Of a DNA stretch of 33,945 bases, positions 26,450 to 33,916 are shown in pieces. The notes beneath the pieces are model-generated. The model was not told the DNA's origin and ran no database searches. It saw nothing but the letters and a program-made list of their open reading frames with translations. The number at the start of each line of letters is the position of its first letter. The stretch's first letter is position 1. Source of the stretch: Planctomycetota bacterium (GTDB lineage: Bacteria; Planctomycetota; SZUA-567). The DNA lies in assembly GCA_031270685.1 (NCBI GenBank), contig JAISXA010000005.1, positions 1 through 33,945 on the forward strand. Direction: 5' to 3'. Both the position numbers and the translations under genes were made by a program.

Positions 26450-27793
26450 TTATTCGAACATTTCCTTATGCAACTCCCGAACCGCCCTCTTAACCTGGTT
26501 TTCCCGAACCAGGAGGGCGATGTTTATCTCTGTCGCGCCCTGGCTGATCATCCGAATGCTGACGCCGCTTCTTGCCATCGCACCGGTCACCCGCGCGGCG
26601 ACGCCGGGAGTGCCTTTCATTTTCTCGCCGACGACAGAAATGAGGGACATGTCGCGATCGACCGCGACGTCCGCGAACTCCTTGATCTGTTCGGCCGCCT
26701 TTTCGACATGCTGCCCCTTCGGAGTGGTGACGCTTATGCTCACCTCCGAAGTGGCGATCATGTGGATGTCCACCCCGTTCCGGTTGAACACGTCGAAAAC
26801 CTTGGACATGAACCCATGGGCGCCGAACATCCGGCCGGTGGTGATGGTGATCAATTGCACGCCGTTCAGCACGGCCACGGATTTGGCAACCGGGGATCCC
26901 GCCGCTTCGACGACGCTTCGGCGAATGACCGTTCCCGGATGACCGGGATCGGAGGTGTTCTTGACCCGCACCGGGATGTCGTTTTCCATGGCCGGTATCA
27001 TGGTGGCGGGGTGCAAAACCTTCGCCCCGTACCAGGCGAGTTCCGAAGCCTCCATGAAAGTGAGTTCGGGGATGCTCCGCGCCCCGTCGACGATGCGGGG
27101 ATCGGTGGTCATGACGCCGGAAACGTCGGTCCAGATCTGCACTTCCTCCGATCCGGTGATCGCGCCGAAAATGGTGCCCGAATAATCGGACCCGCCCCGG
27201 CCCAGGGTGGTGATTTGCCCGTCGTCGGTGGCCGCGATGAACCCGGTTGTCACCAGGACGTCCGGATTCAAGTCCTCGATCTGCTTCGCCACCGCCGGGA
27301 AGCTGCGTGGATCGGGATGCGCTGCGCCGAAATTGGCGTCGGTGCGAAGTCCAAGGGAGACGGAAGAGCGATAAATCGAGTCAACCCCGAACTCCCGTCG
27401 AAGGACGTCGTTGACCACTCGGCCCGACATGCGCTCGCCGAAGCTCATTACCACATCCATGGTTCTCGGGGTCAGTTCACCGATCATGGCAATGCCCTTG
27501 ATCAACTGATCGAACCGCTCGAGAAGCCGCTCTATGCCAACCGCCTCGGCGTCGACGCCGAGATCGCGGCAAATGCCCCGTTGCGCCTCCTGGACCTTGG
27601 TGGTGTCGGCCTTGCCCTCCCTCGCCGCCCTGGCGGTGGCGACCAGGGCGTCTGTCATATGAACGGACGGCGAATTGTGCGCGGAAACGACGACAATCGG
27701 TTTCCGGGTCAGTTCGCTCTTGACTATTTGGCACACTTGACGTATCCGCTCGGCGTTTCCGACGCTGGTGCCCCCGAATTTCAAGGTGATCAT
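26450..27793 (-). CDS. lysC: Aspartate kinase
   Basis: A 447-residue monofunctional aspartokinase that phosphorylates aspartate, opening the pathway to lysine, threonine, methionine and diaminopimelate. The N-terminus KFGGTSVG is diagnostic; the kinase core includes GFIAATDDGQITTLGRGGSDY and WTDVSGVMTTDPR. Two C-terminal ACT domains (GVDIHMIATSEVSISV and GVSIRMISQGATEINIALLV) would bind the feedback amino acid. The ATG follows GGAAAGG at 11 bases. It is followed after 75 bases by the KamA-like gene. Confidence 0.95.
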   Translation of the reverse strand: MITLKFGGTSVGNAERIRQVCQIVKSELTRKPIVVVSAHNSPSVHMTDALVATARAAREGKADTTKVQEAQRGICRDLGVDAEAVGIERLLERFDQLIKGIAMIGELTPRTMDVVMSFGERMSGRVVNDVLRREFGVDSIYRSSVSLGLRTDANFGAAHPDPRSFPAVAKQIEDLNPDVLVTTGFIAATDDGQITTLGRGGSDYSGTIFGAITGSEEVQIWTDVSGVMTTDPRIVDGARSIPELTFMEASELAWYGAKVLHPATMIPAMENDIPVRVKNTSDPGHPGTVIRRSVVEAAGSPVAKSVAVLNGVQLITITTGRMFGAHGFMSKVFDVFNRNGVDIHMIATSEVSISVTTPKGQHVEKAAEQIKEFADVAVDRDMSLISVVGEKMKGTPGVAARVTGAMARSGVSIRMISQGATEINIALLVRENQVKRAVRELHKEMFE

Positions 27794-27842
27794 GTTCGTT
27801 GACGCCTTTCCATTGCGCCGTTTCGGCGGATATTTCAATATA

Positions 27843-27863
27843 CGGGCGGGGGTTCCCCGCCCG
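27843..27863. other. Very GC-rich hairpin in the lysC leader
   Basis: CGGGCGGGG (27843-27851) pairs perfectly with CCCCGCCCG (27855-27863) around a three-base loop. It lies about 50 bases upstream of the lysC start. No T-run follows on either strand. It could slow ribosome loading or be part of a leader switch. Confidence 0.55.
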
Positions 27864-27962
27864 GACCCGGCTCCGCGCCTTGGTTGATCCGCAATACATT
27901 TGTTGGGATATACAAAAGCGCGGCTTCCGATGCAAATGGAAAAGCGGAGCACACAAAAAAAG

Positions 27963-27990
27963 TTGACTTCCGCCCCGGCCGGCATACCAT
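27963..27990 (+). promoter_or_regulatory. Possible sigma-70 promoter for scpB-sigma operon
   Basis: TTGACT (27963-27968) is followed after 16 bases by TACCAT (27985-27990). Five and four of six bases match consensus. A start near 27998 would give a leader of about 130 bases before scpB. Confidence 0.35.
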
Positions 27991-28127
27991 GGCAATACCG
28001 TTTGAAAGCCTTTTTCCGGCCTTTCGCCGCACGGCGAAGGGCTGGTTCGAGGTGTTTCATAGCCATGACAAATCAGCGGATCCGGCGCTTTTCGCCGCCC
28101 GTTTTTCCGAGGCCATGTTGATTGCCC

Positions 28128-28943
28128 ATGATGACCGATGATCAGGACGACGACCCGCCGGTTGCGGATGCGAGTACGAACGAGGATGCGTCGCGCCGAA
28201 TTCCCCCGGATCCGATGGAGGTGGAATCCGCTTCGAACAGCCGCGGATCGAACATTGAGTCGGAAGGTTTCGAGGATGAAGGGGAAGAGGTTTCGGAGGC
28301 TGAAAGCGAATCTGAACCGCATCTGCCTCTGGGATCCATCGTAGAAGCCGTTCTTTTCGCCGCCAGGGAAGCGCTGAAGCCGGTCCAGATCGCCAGGGCG
28401 GTTGGAACAGGCATCCGTCAGAGCGCGGTTAAAGAGGCGATATCCGAGCTCAATCTGCATTACCTGGAAACCGCGAGGGCTTTTGAAATCGCCGAGATTT
28501 CCGGGCGCTTCCAGCTCATGAGCAGACCGGAATTCGCGGAACATCTCATGCGCCTGTATCCGAAGCGCGAGTTGTCGGAGAAGCCGGGAGCGCAACGGCT
28601 GACGTCCGCCGCGCTTGATACGCTCTCCATCATCGCCTACAAGCAGCCGGTGACGCGCGCGGAGATCGAGCGTATTCGCGGCGTCGGTTGCGGTCCGGTC
28701 CTCCGCTCCCTTATCGAACGCGGCACGATCCGCATCTCCGGCAAGCTCGAGGTGGTGGGAAAACCTCCGCTGTACGGCACCACTGAAGCGTTTCTCGTTG
28801 AATTCGGACTCGGATCGCTCGACGAATTGCCGTTGCGTAACGATTTCCTCAATGCCTTCCCCGAACCGGACCCGCGGGTGGTCATCGAACCGATGGCATC
28901 GCCAGGGGAGGAGACCGCGTCTCCGGAAGAAATTAGGGAATGA
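28128..28943 (+). CDS. scpB: Segregation and condensation protein B
   Basis: A 271-residue partner of SMC-ScpA in chromosome condensation. After an acidic, disordered N-terminal tail of about 65 residues, the family domain runs from IVEAVLFAAREALKPVQIA through QRLTSAALDTLSIIAYKQPVTRAEIERIRGV to YGTTEAFLVEFGLGSLDELP, two winged helices. The N- and C-terminal tails make it longer than the usual 180-200 residues. The ATG at 28128 (or the next codon) is chosen over a TTG two codons upstream. scpA, its usual neighbour, is not in the window; the next gene is a sigma factor 28 bases on. Confidence 0.93.
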   Translation: MMTDDQDDDPPVADASTNEDASRRIPPDPMEVESASNSRGSNIESEGFEDEGEEVSEAESESEPHLPLGSIVEAVLFAAREALKPVQIARAVGTGIRQSAVKEAISELNLHYLETARAFEIAEISGRFQLMSRPEFAEHLMRLYPKRELSEKPGAQRLTSAALDTLSIIAYKQPVTRAEIERIRGVGCGPVLRSLIERGTIRISGKLEVVGKPPLYGTTEAFLVEFGLGSLDELPLRNDFLNAFPEPDPRVVIEPMASPGEETASPEEIRE

Positions 28944-28971
28944 TTGACCCGGCGGCCTCGCCGTCCCGTCC

Positions 28972-29604
28972 ATGGAATTGAAGCCAATGCGCGACTCCGA
29001 GCCGACCCACGCCGACAAGGACGAACCGGAACGGCTTCTGGAACGATATCTTGCCGGCGACATGACCGCCTTCGAGATCCTGGTCGAGTTGTACCAGGAT
29101 CGCCTGTACTGGTTTATCGAACGTCTGACCGGCGATCCGCACCTTGCCGAGGATGTGTTTCAGTCCGTATTCCTCAAGGTGGCGAACAAGGCTGGAGACT
29201 TCGATCGGAGAGCGTCCTTTTCCACATGGCTGTTTCGGATCGCCAGAAACTGCGCGATTGACGAGATGCGCAAACAGAGACGCCATCTGCAATTCGTCGA
29301 TCCCGGGTTGGAGGAGTGGCTCGGACGGCGGAAAATCGACGCGCAGCCGACCCCTCTGGAGCGGACGGAGGGCGGCGAACTGCAATGCCTGGTGAGGGCG
29401 CTCCTAGCCGACATACCCGCTGTGCAGCGGGAGGCTTTCCTCCTCAAGGAAGAGGCTGACCTTGGTTTTCGGGAAATCGCGAACGTGCTTGGCTGCGGGA
29501 AGGAAACGGCCAAGAGCAGATTTCGCCTCGCGGTTGAGAAACTCCGAGAAGGATTGACCCGCATGGGCTGGAATCCGGCCGGAAAGAGGGGGGGCGACGC
29601 ATGA
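28972..29604 (+). CDS. ECF RNA polymerase sigma factor
   Basis: A 210-residue extracytoplasmic-function sigma factor. Region 2 spans about 30-105 (AFEILVELYQDRLY, then HLAEDVFQSVFLKV, FSTWLFRIARNCAIDEMRKQRR), and region 4 about 140-195 (LPAVQREAFLLKEE-like, FREIANVLGCGKETAKSRFRLAVEKLRE, the helix-turn-helix). No region 3 is present. The start could be 28972 or 28987. The stop overlaps the next gene by four bases (ATGA), a standard arrangement for a sigma and its anti-sigma factor. Confidence 0.93.
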   Translation: MELKPMRDSEPTHADKDEPERLLERYLAGDMTAFEILVELYQDRLYWFIERLTGDPHLAEDVFQSVFLKVANKAGDFDRRASFSTWLFRIARNCAIDEMRKQRRHLQFVDPGLEEWLGRRKIDAQPTPLERTEGGELQCLVRALLADIPAVQREAFLLKEEADLGFREIANVLGCGKETAKSRFRLAVEKLREGLTRMGWNPAGKRGGDA

Positions 29605-31490
29605 CGGACAAATCCCACCTTTCCGATCCGCTCGGTTATCTGTACGAGGAGATCCCTCCGGAAGCCATGGCGAGGGCGCGCAAGCATCTCGCGGAGTGTC
29701 CCGATTGCCTCAAGGACGTCAAGGCGGTGCGCGAGGCGGTGAAGGCGTATCGGAGTTTTCCGCGCGCCAAAGCGCCGGAGGGATTGCGGGACAGGCTGAT
29801 GCGTCGGGTCATGGAATCCGGCCGGCCGGCCGACGCGACGGTCGAGCTTGCCGCCGTCGCCCGGGGACGCGAAGCCCAGCCCCCCCTCCTGCCTGCGGCC
29901 ATTTACCGTGAGGAACTTGAACAGATCGAATCCATGCGCCGCTTCCGGTGGCGGACGTGGTTTTTCCATCCCGCCTGGACTGTCGCGGCGTCCGTGGTAT
30001 TTATCTGCGCCATACTTATCCACCTGTCCCCAAGGCGATCCCTTTGGTTCGACGAAAGCGCACAAACCGGAAGCCCGGCGCCCCGGATTTCGGCCAAAAG
30101 GCGGACCACCGCGACGGGCGACGCTATTGCTCCGGCGGAACTCCGCATGGATCAACAAGCCTCCGCCATCCCGGCCGAACCGGTTCCCCCGCCCAACCGC
30201 CCCGATCCGCAGGAAACGACGAACCTGCCGCACCAGGGGTCGGTGTCCACGCTGCCGCCAAAAGTGGTACGGAGTCTGCCTTCTCCGCTTCCTCCGCCGG
30301 CTCCGGTAATACCGCAACCGCTTTACGAATCCTATGCCGTTTCCGCGCCGGCCGTCGCTCCGGAGATCGTATACGAGCAAATGAATATTCCGGCGGCTGG
30401 TCCTCCTCCGCCGCTTCCCGAATTCGATTCCGCCGTCGCACCGCCGCCGCTTTTCGAATCCAATGCCGCTTCCGCGCCGGCCGTTGCTCCGAAGATCATG
30501 GATTACTTCGGTTTTCCCTACGCTGAGCCGCCACCGATCGTCAAGCGGCCGGAATCGATCGACAAAATCAAGTTGACGCTGGACCTTGTTTTCCTCGCCG
30601 GAATGCAAATGGGGCAGCGGGAATTTCGCGAGGCGGCGAAAACCATCGAACTGCTCATGCCGTTTCATCCGGAAAAGGCCGGCGAGTTGCTCGTCATGCT
30701 CGATCTCCTGGCGCCTCCCGAGGAGGCGAGAGTGATCTCCGAACCGGAAAACGCGGAACCGCCGTCAGGTAGCCGGACGACGCCGCAACGCATCGCGGAA
30801 TTGTTGGGGAATATCCTTGGAGCCGGGTTGAAAGCGCCCCCCCAAAATAACGATACGGCAACGGCGCCGCCGCCTTCCGGGTCCGCAGCCGCACCGGATT
30901 CGGGCCGAGAACAATTGGCCGGCTCTCCGAGTGATGGCGAGGACGGCGCGTCGCGGGCGAGGACGGCGGTCGTAAAGACCGAATCGGAACCGGACGAACA
31001 GGTCGAATCCGTGGCCGATGCCGAAGTGGAAACGTTCAGGCGGGAAGAACCCGAACCTCCGATGCAACCGGACATGTCGGAAGCGGCATCGGCTCAGGTC
31101 GCCGCGCACGAAGCGGGCATTGCCGCCGAATCGATTCGCGAAGATCCCGTCAACAAAAACGCGGATGGTCCCGTATATTCCGAAGCGCTGGAAAATCTCG
31201 ACGCGTTTACGGATTATGACGGGGAAGACGGGATCGCTCCGGCGTCGGCGGCGCGGGACGGAGAATTGGTGCCCGGCAACGACCGGCCCGACTACCCCGA
31301 CGCGACTCCGGCAGCATCCGGAACGGGATCTGCCTATCCCAGGAATCCGCCTCCGCTATTCGCGGATGACGACCCGGACCCGGCGCGAACGGTGAATGCC
31401 GCCCCTTCGCGCCCGATTCCGGGCGGCCGCTTTGACAATGCAGGCCAACCCAAACCCTTCTCGACCGATCCGTACATTCGGGGCGATTGA
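29601..31490 (+). CDS. Proline-rich membrane protein with anti-sigma zinc motif
   Basis: A 629-residue protein. The cytosolic N-terminus carries HLAECPDC (His29-x3-Cys33-x2-Cys36), the ZAS zinc motif of anti-sigma factors. A single membrane segment lies at about 124-142 (HPAWTVAASVVFICAILI). Beyond it are about 480 residues, far more than usual, Pro-rich with a 43-residue-period duplication, then a short conserved-looking helical block (about 310-370), then acidic low-complexity sequence. It probably holds the upstream sigma factor at the membrane and senses an envelope signal; this is inference from the motif and overlap. The His residue expected three or four positions before the CxxC is present. 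Confidence 0.8.
   Translation: MTDKSHLSDPLGYLYEEIPPEAMARARKHLAECPDCLKDVKAVREAVKAYRSFPRAKAPEGLRDRLMRRVMESGRPADATVELAAVARGREAQPPLLPAAIYREELEQIESMRRFRWRTWFFHPAWTVAASVVFICAILIHLSPRRSLWFDESAQTGSPAPRISAKRRTTATGDAIAPAELRMDQQASAIPAEPVPPPNRPDPQETTNLPHQGSVSTLPPKVVRSLPSPLPPPAPVIPQPLYESYAVSAPAVAPEIVYEQMNIPAAGPPPPLPEFDSAVAPPPLFESNAASAPAVAPKIMDYFGFPYAEPPPIVKRPESIDKIKLTLDLVFLAGMQMGQREFREAAKTIELLMPFHPEKAGELLVMLDLLAPPEEARVISEPENAEPPSGSRTTPQRIAELLGNILGAGLKAPPQNNDTATAPPPSGSAAAPDSGREQLAGSPSDGEDGASRARTAVVKTESEPDEQVESVADAEVETFRREEPEPPMQPDMSEAASAQVAAHEAGIAAESIREDPVNKNADGPVYSEALENLDAFTDYDGEDGIAPASAARDGELVPGNDRPDYPDATPAASGTGSAYPRNPPPLFADDDPDPARTVNAAPSRPIPGGRFDNAGQPKPFSTDPYIRGD
30312..30499 (+). repeat. Internal duplication in the anti-sigma-like gene
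   Basis: A stretch of 59 bases at 30312-30370 recurs at 30441-30499, 129 bases (43 codons) later, with about nine differences. It encodes PLYESYAVSAPAVAPEIV and then PLFESNAASAPAVAPKIM. It looks like a recent in-frame duplication in the Pro/Ala-rich spacer outside the membrane. Confidence 0.8.
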
Positions 31491-32002
31491 ACCGCCGCTT
31501 CATGCGCGGATTGTTTGAAAAATATGCCTATGCGCCATCTACATGCTTCTTGACCAAAACCACCCCCTCCACTACCTCGACATAGGGATCGTCCCGATTC
31601 AACTCGGCGGCCGTCCTTCTTGTCCGTAACGAATATCCAAAGAAGATGGCAAACGCGGCGGCATTGATCAAGGCCGATCCTACCCCAAGTTCGACACTTA
31701 AACTGGATGCCAGTTCCTCTTCGAAGCGCTCCCAATTGATCTTCTTCGTTATGGTGCGGTGGCCCGGGTTGTCAATACAAAATAAACGCGGACAATTTCT
31801 GTCTGTTGGAGCACAGCTGGCCTATGCATCTCGGCGAGTGATCGCTTTGTTATCGGTGCAGTTCAAACCTTGATTGTTCGAGCCGCTGATGATTTGTGTT
31901 TAGACGAGATCAAGACCGACCTGGAAACGGTCAGTCTGACTTTTGGGCGCAAGGCTGACGATACCGAGGACGAACTCGAAACAACCGATGCCGCACTGGC
32001 CG
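31491..32002. other. Gene-poor region with coding-like remnants
   Basis: About 510 bases without an intact gene, less GC-rich than its surroundings. It contains two open frames that lack a start codon (31528-31821 minus, 31786-32010 plus) and a minus-strand promoter-like pair TTGACA (31775-31770) and CATAAC (31753-31748) with 16-base spacing. Confidence 0.5.
31528..31821 (-). pseudogene. Membrane-protein-like fragment without start codon
   Basis: The minus-strand frame is open for 97 codons and ends at TAG. It reads like a real C-terminus: KINWERFEEELASSLSVELG, then a hydrophobic segment SALINAAAFAIFFGYSL followed by RTRR, then DDPYVEVVEGVVLVKKHVDG. No ATG or GTG lies in frame upstream; TTG occurs only at the hydrophobic segment. 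I do not recognise the family. It is either a truncated gene or a short gene with an unusual start. The promoter-like pair at 31748-31775 lies inside it. Confidence 0.35.
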
Positions 32003-32010
32003 CTACGTGA
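31786..32010 (+). pseudogene. Second coding-like remnant, plus strand
   Basis: The frame reads, near its end, VQTLIVRAADDLCLDEIKTD and then LETVSLTFGRKADDTEDELE, plausible helical protein sequence, and stops at TGA overlapping the end of the DUF362 gene by eight bases. No upstream start other than TTG at 31871 is present. It could be the tail of a gene whose front was lost. Support is only the look of the translation. Confidence 0.25.
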
Positions 32011-33076
32011 AATTGCCCGACAAGCTTTCGACGACGGCCAGGGCGGACGGCGGACAGCCGGCGATGAAGCGCTCCGCGCCCGAACAGCAGTCGCCGACGC
32101 CGAGCCCGGACAACGGTTTTCCGCGAAAACCCTGTCCGACCCGGATCGGCGCGGGAATGGAAACGCCGGATTCGTCGAGGCGGCGCAAGGCGTGCACCAG
32201 ATTGGCGAAGCAGGCCGAACAGGCGTTCCTCCGCTCGATGCGGCCCGCGATCCGCGCCGCCTTGCCGGTCGGCGCGGGCGTGGCGGATTGATCGGGCCGG
32301 TTAAGCTCGACGATGCCGGAAGCGTCGACCTCGAGCGCGCCCGCGCCTTGCGACTCCGCGTGGCGCAAATAGCCGACCTCGCGGGGGTCGATGCCCAGCC
32401 AGCGGCAGCCAAGCGCGTCGACCGCCAGCATGTCGTCGGAAAGCGCCATCCGGCCGGCGAACACCGGATTGCCGCCCTCCTCGAAATCGAGATCACCGCA
32501 GATGCCGTCAACCAGCGTCAGGGCCGGCCGGATCGCGAAGGCAAGGCCGGCGACAAGCCGGTCCAGGCCTTCCCGGTGAAAACGGCGTTTCTCGGAGTCG
32601 GGAATGCAGCCTTTCAGGTTTTTCACCGCGCAGGTCATGCGGGTTTGGCAATGGCCCTTCAGGACGGGAAGGTTGATGAGAAATTCCGCATCCCGCGCCA
32701 GCTTGCAGACGCGGATCGGACCGAAAGGGGTATCCACCGGGACCGGGTCGTCGTCCTTGAGGTCGTGGAGCGAGACCCCGTAGCGTTTGGCAAGCTGGTC
32801 ATAACCGCAATTGGCGAACGCGCGTTTGGTGCTGTCCCCGACCCACGATCCCTCCAGAATGCGGATTTCGCGGACGCCGTTATCCCTGAGGTGCTCGATG
32901 ACTCCGGCGACCGCTTCGGGATGCGTGGTCGCGCCGCCGTCGGCGGGGCGAGCCACCACGAGATTGGGCTTGAGCGAAACCGCAGCCCCGGAAGGAATGC
33001 GACCGGATACGCCGGCGCGATCCAGCAGATCGCGCGCCATTCCGCGGGGGTCGCTTCCATACTTGACGAAAAGCAT
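32003..33076 (-). CDS. DUF362 protein with C-terminal cysteine cluster
   Basis: A 357-residue cytosolic protein of the DUF362 family (PF04015). The family core is visible: SLKPNLVVARPADGGATTHPEAVAGVI-type start, then LINLPVLKGHCQTRMTCAVKNLKG and TLVDGICGDLDFEEGG. At the C-terminus, C286 and C289 (CSAC), C330-C331 and C341 (GCPP) resemble an iron-sulfur-binding module found in some relatives. The function of the family is not well defined; a redox role is inference. The start ATG is one base after the flaG stop, so translation is likely coupled. Link to motility is unclear. Confidence 0.87.
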   Translation of the reverse strand: MLFVKYGSDPRGMARDLLDRAGVSGRIPSGAAVSLKPNLVVARPADGGATTHPEAVAGVIEHLRDNGVREIRILEGSWVGDSTKRAFANCGYDQLAKRYGVSLHDLKDDDPVPVDTPFGPIRVCKLARDAEFLINLPVLKGHCQTRMTCAVKNLKGCIPDSEKRRFHREGLDRLVAGLAFAIRPALTLVDGICGDLDFEEGGNPVFAGRMALSDDMLAVDALGCRWLGIDPREVGYLRHAESQGAGALEVDASGIVELNRPDQSATPAPTGKAARIAGRIERRNACSACFANLVHALRRLDESGVSIPAPIRVGQGFRGKPLSGLGVGDCCSGAERFIAGCPPSALAVVESLSGNFT

Positions 33077-33077
33077 G

Positions 33078-33542
33078 TCAACTCGAGGTGTCCACCAGCG
33101 CGCCGACGGCGTTGCCGGCCAATTCGCGGAAACGTGCTGCGATCTTGAGCGACTCGTCGCTGGGGATCGAACGAATCACCTCGTCGGTGCGGACATCGAC
33201 GATTTGAATCTGGATATCCCCGGTCTCCTCGCTCACCTTGAAGCGCGTCGAGCGGTTGGCGATGCTGATCCGGCTGTTGAACGCCTCGATCGCGGCTTCG
33301 ATGCCGTCGGGTTGGACGAAACTCCCGTTCTTTTCCCGGGTTTCACTTTCGTCGGCCCCGGCGGAAGCGCGAATTTCCGCTTTCTCCTTGGGGGTGGGAG
33401 CGGCGGACTCGGGCGACGGCGATGATTCCATTTTCTCGGAACCCGGCGACCCCGTCGCCTGCAACCTCCGTTCCGACCGGAAACCGGCGGTCGTCGGCGG
33501 AGGCGCTTGTTGGGCGGTAGTCAATTTGTCGATAGAAGACAT
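33078..33542 (-). CDS. flaG: FlaG family protein
   Basis: A 154-residue protein. Residues 1-75 are disordered Ser/Pro/Glu-rich; residues about 77-145 match the FlaG domain (PF03646): FNSRISIANRSTRFKVSEET, GDIQIQIVDVRTDEVIRSIP, then a helix. In other bacteria FlaG affects flagellar filament length and is encoded near flagellin and fliD. Start ATG 33542 follows AAAGGAG by seven bases, an excellent site. The flagellin or hook genes expected nearby are not in the window. The following gene is DUF362. Confidence 0.87.
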   Translation of the reverse strand: MSSIDKLTTAQQAPPPTTAGFRSERRLQATGSPGSEKMESSPSPESAAPTPKEKAEIRASAGADESETREKNGSFVQPDGIEAAIEAFNSRISIANRSTRFKVSEETGDIQIQIVDVRTDEVIRSIPSDESLKIAARFRELAGNAVGALVDTSS

Positions 33543-33659
33543 ATCCGCACTCCTTTGCGGCGACTCTTCATGCGCCAGCCGAAGAGTCCATTCCCTTGGA
33601 ACTTGCGTTATCGGACCATCGAATGTATATAAGTCGTGACGGAACAAGCCACAATTCTC

Positions 33660-33688
33660 ATGATAAGGTAAATATTATCGGAAATCAA
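33660..33688 (-). promoter_or_regulatory. Sigma-70 type promoter for flaG
   Basis: On the minus strand TTGATT (33688-33683), a 17-base spacer and TATCAT (33665-33660; five of six). The start would be near 33653, about 110 bases before the ATG. The octamer TCCGATAA, close to the -10 of flagellar sigma-28 promoters (GCCGATAA), lies inside the spacer; no matching TAAA -35 is found for it. Confidence 0.5.
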
Positions 33689-33723
33689 GGGTAAATAATA
33701 TAAATTTCTCGATATTCGCGCAA

Positions 33724-33744
33724 GTGGACTTTTTAAAAGTCGAC
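33724..33744. repeat. Palindromic pair of repeat-family boxes
   Basis: GTGGACTTTT faces AAAAGTCGAC head to head with one base between, combining the two box variants seen elsewhere (GTGGAC and GTCGAC). It could be a protein-binding site or the remains of an element. Confidence 0.55.
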
Positions 33745-33767
33745 AAGCGGGCGCGAGCGCGCTTGTC
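33742..33767. other. Hairpin with GCGA tetraloop
   Basis: GACAAGCG (33742-33749) pairs with CGCTTGTC (33760-33767); after one G-G mismatch, GC/GC closes a GCGA (GNRA) loop. No T-run follows. It adjoins the palindromic boxes upstream of flaG. Confidence 0.5.
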
Positions 33768-33827
33768 CCCGTCCGGCCGCGCCCCTTTTTTTGCCACCTC
33801 ACGCGCTTTATGACTGTTATCGGATAA

Positions 33828-33916
33828 GTGGACTTTTGGAGAAAATCGGGCCAACCACCGCCCGATTTCCTCCAAAGATGTTACCGCTTACGGACCAATG
33901 GGTTGATTTTTCGTCA
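33828..33916 (+). repeat. Structured repeat element, copy 4
   Basis: Box GTGGACTTTT (33828-33837), then stem 33838-33851 with 33860-33873 around loop CAACCACC, including the same single A-C mismatch as copy 2. It continues through AAAGATG, CCAATGGGTTGA and the tail TTTTTCGTCA (33907-33916). Length is 89 bases, equal to copy 3. It lies far upstream of flaG, on the opposite strand. Confidence 0.72.

Larger units (their letters stand above)
27794..28127. other. Divergent intergenic region between lysC and scpB
   Basis: This 334-base gap must carry divergent promoters. It contains a very stable hairpin (27843-27863) in the lysC leader and a plausible scpB promoter (27963-27990). A 50-codon frame (27989-28141) overlaps scpB but is not supported. 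No lysine riboswitch signature was recognised. Confidence 0.5.

Noticed and set aside
27989-28141. A 50-codon plus-strand frame before scpB, overlapping its start.
   Set aside because: No ribosome-binding site, its ATG lies on the candidate -10 box, and the translation is not recognisable.
33608-33824. Sigma-28 promoters at the TCCGATAA octamers.
   Set aside because: None has a TAAA-type -35 at the usual 15-base spacing, so they are reported only as an observation.
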